Source: Brevibacterium spongiae
GTDB lineage: Bacteria; Actinomycetota; Actinomycetes; Actinomycetales; Brevibacteriaceae
Assembly (NCBI RefSeq): GCF_026168515.1
Contig: NZ_CP093443.1
Span: 1,612,001-1,676,000, forward strand
Length of the DNA stretch: 64,000 nucleotides
Direction: 5' to 3'
The position numbers and the translations under genes are program-made. This document shows, piece after piece, positions 63,585 to 64,000 of this stretch. The notes under the pieces are model-generated. The model was not told the origin of the DNA and ran no database searches. It saw nothing but the letters and a program-made list of their open reading frames with translations. How positions within the stretch are numbered: the first letter of the stretch is position 1; each line of letters opens with the position of its first letter.

Positions 63585-63869
63585 GCCGGCCCCGCACGAC
63601 CACAAGTTTGCCGCGACCGGCGGATCCGACGGTCCGGACTGCGGCCGTGCTCGAGCAGGGACCCGCGCGTGAGCGCGCGTGGCCGAGACGACGTTCTGGT
63701 CGGCTGGCCCCGGCTGCCCTGAGCTGATCGAGCGCCGCGGAGGCCACGCCGTCGTCGAACCCTGCTGTGGTTGCCTCGTATCAGGCTGCCGGATTCGTCA
63801 CGACCGGCGAAGTCCACGAGCTTCTGCCGGCCAGCCTGCTGAGTCGTAACCAATCCCTCGGTCGACCGG
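63585..63869. other. Gene-free stretch after the islet
   Basis: No convincing gene seen. Open frames here lack ribosome-binding sites and family-like sequence. A weak inverted repeat CGCGCGTGAGCGCGCG lies near 63665. The stretch may hold gene remnants from the insertion. Confidence 0.5.
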
Positions 63870-63875
63870 TATCCT
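63870..63875 (+). promoter_or_regulatory. Candidate -10 element of the last gene
   Basis: TATCCT ends six bases before the ATG at 63882, the same spacing as the comF and ispH cases. Confidence 0.35.
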
Positions 63876-63881
63876 GAGAGC

Positions 63882-64000
63882 ATGTCTGAGGCCACAGTGA
63901 CACCAGAGACTCTCGCCCTGCGCGAGCTTCTCGCCGTGCGTCGCGATGAGTTCCAGGTGCTCCTCGACCGGTACGGCGCGACGAACCCGAAGCTCTTCGG
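63882..64000 (+). CDS. Probable MNT-type nucleotidyltransferase (3' end outside window)
   Basis: Forty codons are visible before the window edge. The sequence LRELLAVRRDEFQVLLDRYGATNPKLFG has the form of minimal nucleotidyltransferases (MNT family), in which a helix leads to the NxRLFGSVARGE strand-loop with the catalytic acidic residues. These proteins act as antitoxins to HEPN-domain toxins. The catalytic GSxxR...DxD part lies beyond the edge and cannot be seen, so this is a likely but unproven call. Confidence 0.6.
   Translation, partial: MSEATVTPETLALRELLAVRRDEFQVLLDRYGATNPKLF

Noticed and set aside
63500..63895. 131-codon minus-strand frame after the islet
   Set aside because: Arg/Ser-rich, overlaps the carbamoyltransferase gene end and the next gene start, no ribosome-binding site or known domain.

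Overview
The window is high-GC actinobacterial chromosome. WhiB1, MtrAB-LpqB, a mycothiol S-conjugate amidase (Mca), a 180-kDa NAD-glutamate dehydrogenase, LpdA, DUF4307, DUF2505, DUF4245 and Rv3235-like proteins together place it in Actinomycetia. Gene content and order look most like Micrococcales, probably Brevibacterium or a relative; the genus is inference. No rRNA, tRNA or CRISPR array was seen. Two blocks show gene order known from Mycobacterium. Positions 1-37,100 resemble Rv3257c-Rv3219 (manB, ahcY, mtrAB-lpqB, comF, hpf, secA, pdtaS, whiB1). Positions 46,500-62,100 resemble Rv1080c-Rv1112 (greA, DUF4307, mca, hlyIII, uppS, phoH, fum, glpX, DUF4245, xseBA, ispH, ychF).

Layout. 1-2.9 kb: end of a phosphomannomutase, then S-adenosylhomocysteinase. 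2.9-10.3 kb: an envelope cluster (RDD, SpoIIM-like, DUF58, MoxR, DUF4350, DUF4129, polytopic protein) whose minus-strand genes are mostly coupled by ATGA overlaps. 10.4-14.6 kb: the coupled operon mtrA-mtrB-lpqB. 14.7-16.2 kb: comF and hpf. 16.2-20.7 kb: a nested mobile region in which an IS21-family element interrupts orfB of an IS3-family element, which itself sits in the loop of a perfect 24-bp hairpin. 20.7-24.7 kb: a YcaQ-type DNA glycosylase and secA. 24.7-30.0 kb: poorly characterised genes (Rv3235-like, LysM, HTH, SAF/CpaB-like, TadZ-like, DUF6912, DUF2505). 30.2-41.2 kb: gdh, pdtaS, whiB1, a gamma-carbonic anhydrase-like protein, lpdA, and a YCII/DGPF protein with an ECF42-like sigma factor. 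41.4-46.4 kb: acyl-CoA carboxylase alpha subunit, maf, an SGNH-like protein and an AI-2E-family permease. 46.5-62.1 kb: the greA-to-ychF block.

62.1-63.6 kb is a small islet (higB-higA plus a divergent carbamoyltransferase homologue) at the 3' end of ychF. The last ychF codons are repeated on its far side, as expected for site-specific insertion. The window ends in the first 40 codons of a probable MNT-type nucleotidyltransferase, suggesting that toxin-antitoxin or accessory content continues past the edge.

Working together: MtrAB-LpqB, SpoIIM/RDD/MoxR-DUF58, SecA and the short-chain Z-isoprenyl diphosphate synthase point to envelope biogenesis. Fumarase, glutamate dehydrogenase, GlpX, acyl-CoA carboxylase and the carbonic anhydrases are central carbon and nitrogen metabolism. 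PdtaS, WhiB1, ECF42, GreA and HPF are regulatory. Large perfect hairpins separate many convergent pairs. Several genes have a TANNNT -10 element 6-8 nt before the start codon and little or no Shine-Dalgarno sequence, which suggests leaderless mRNAs.
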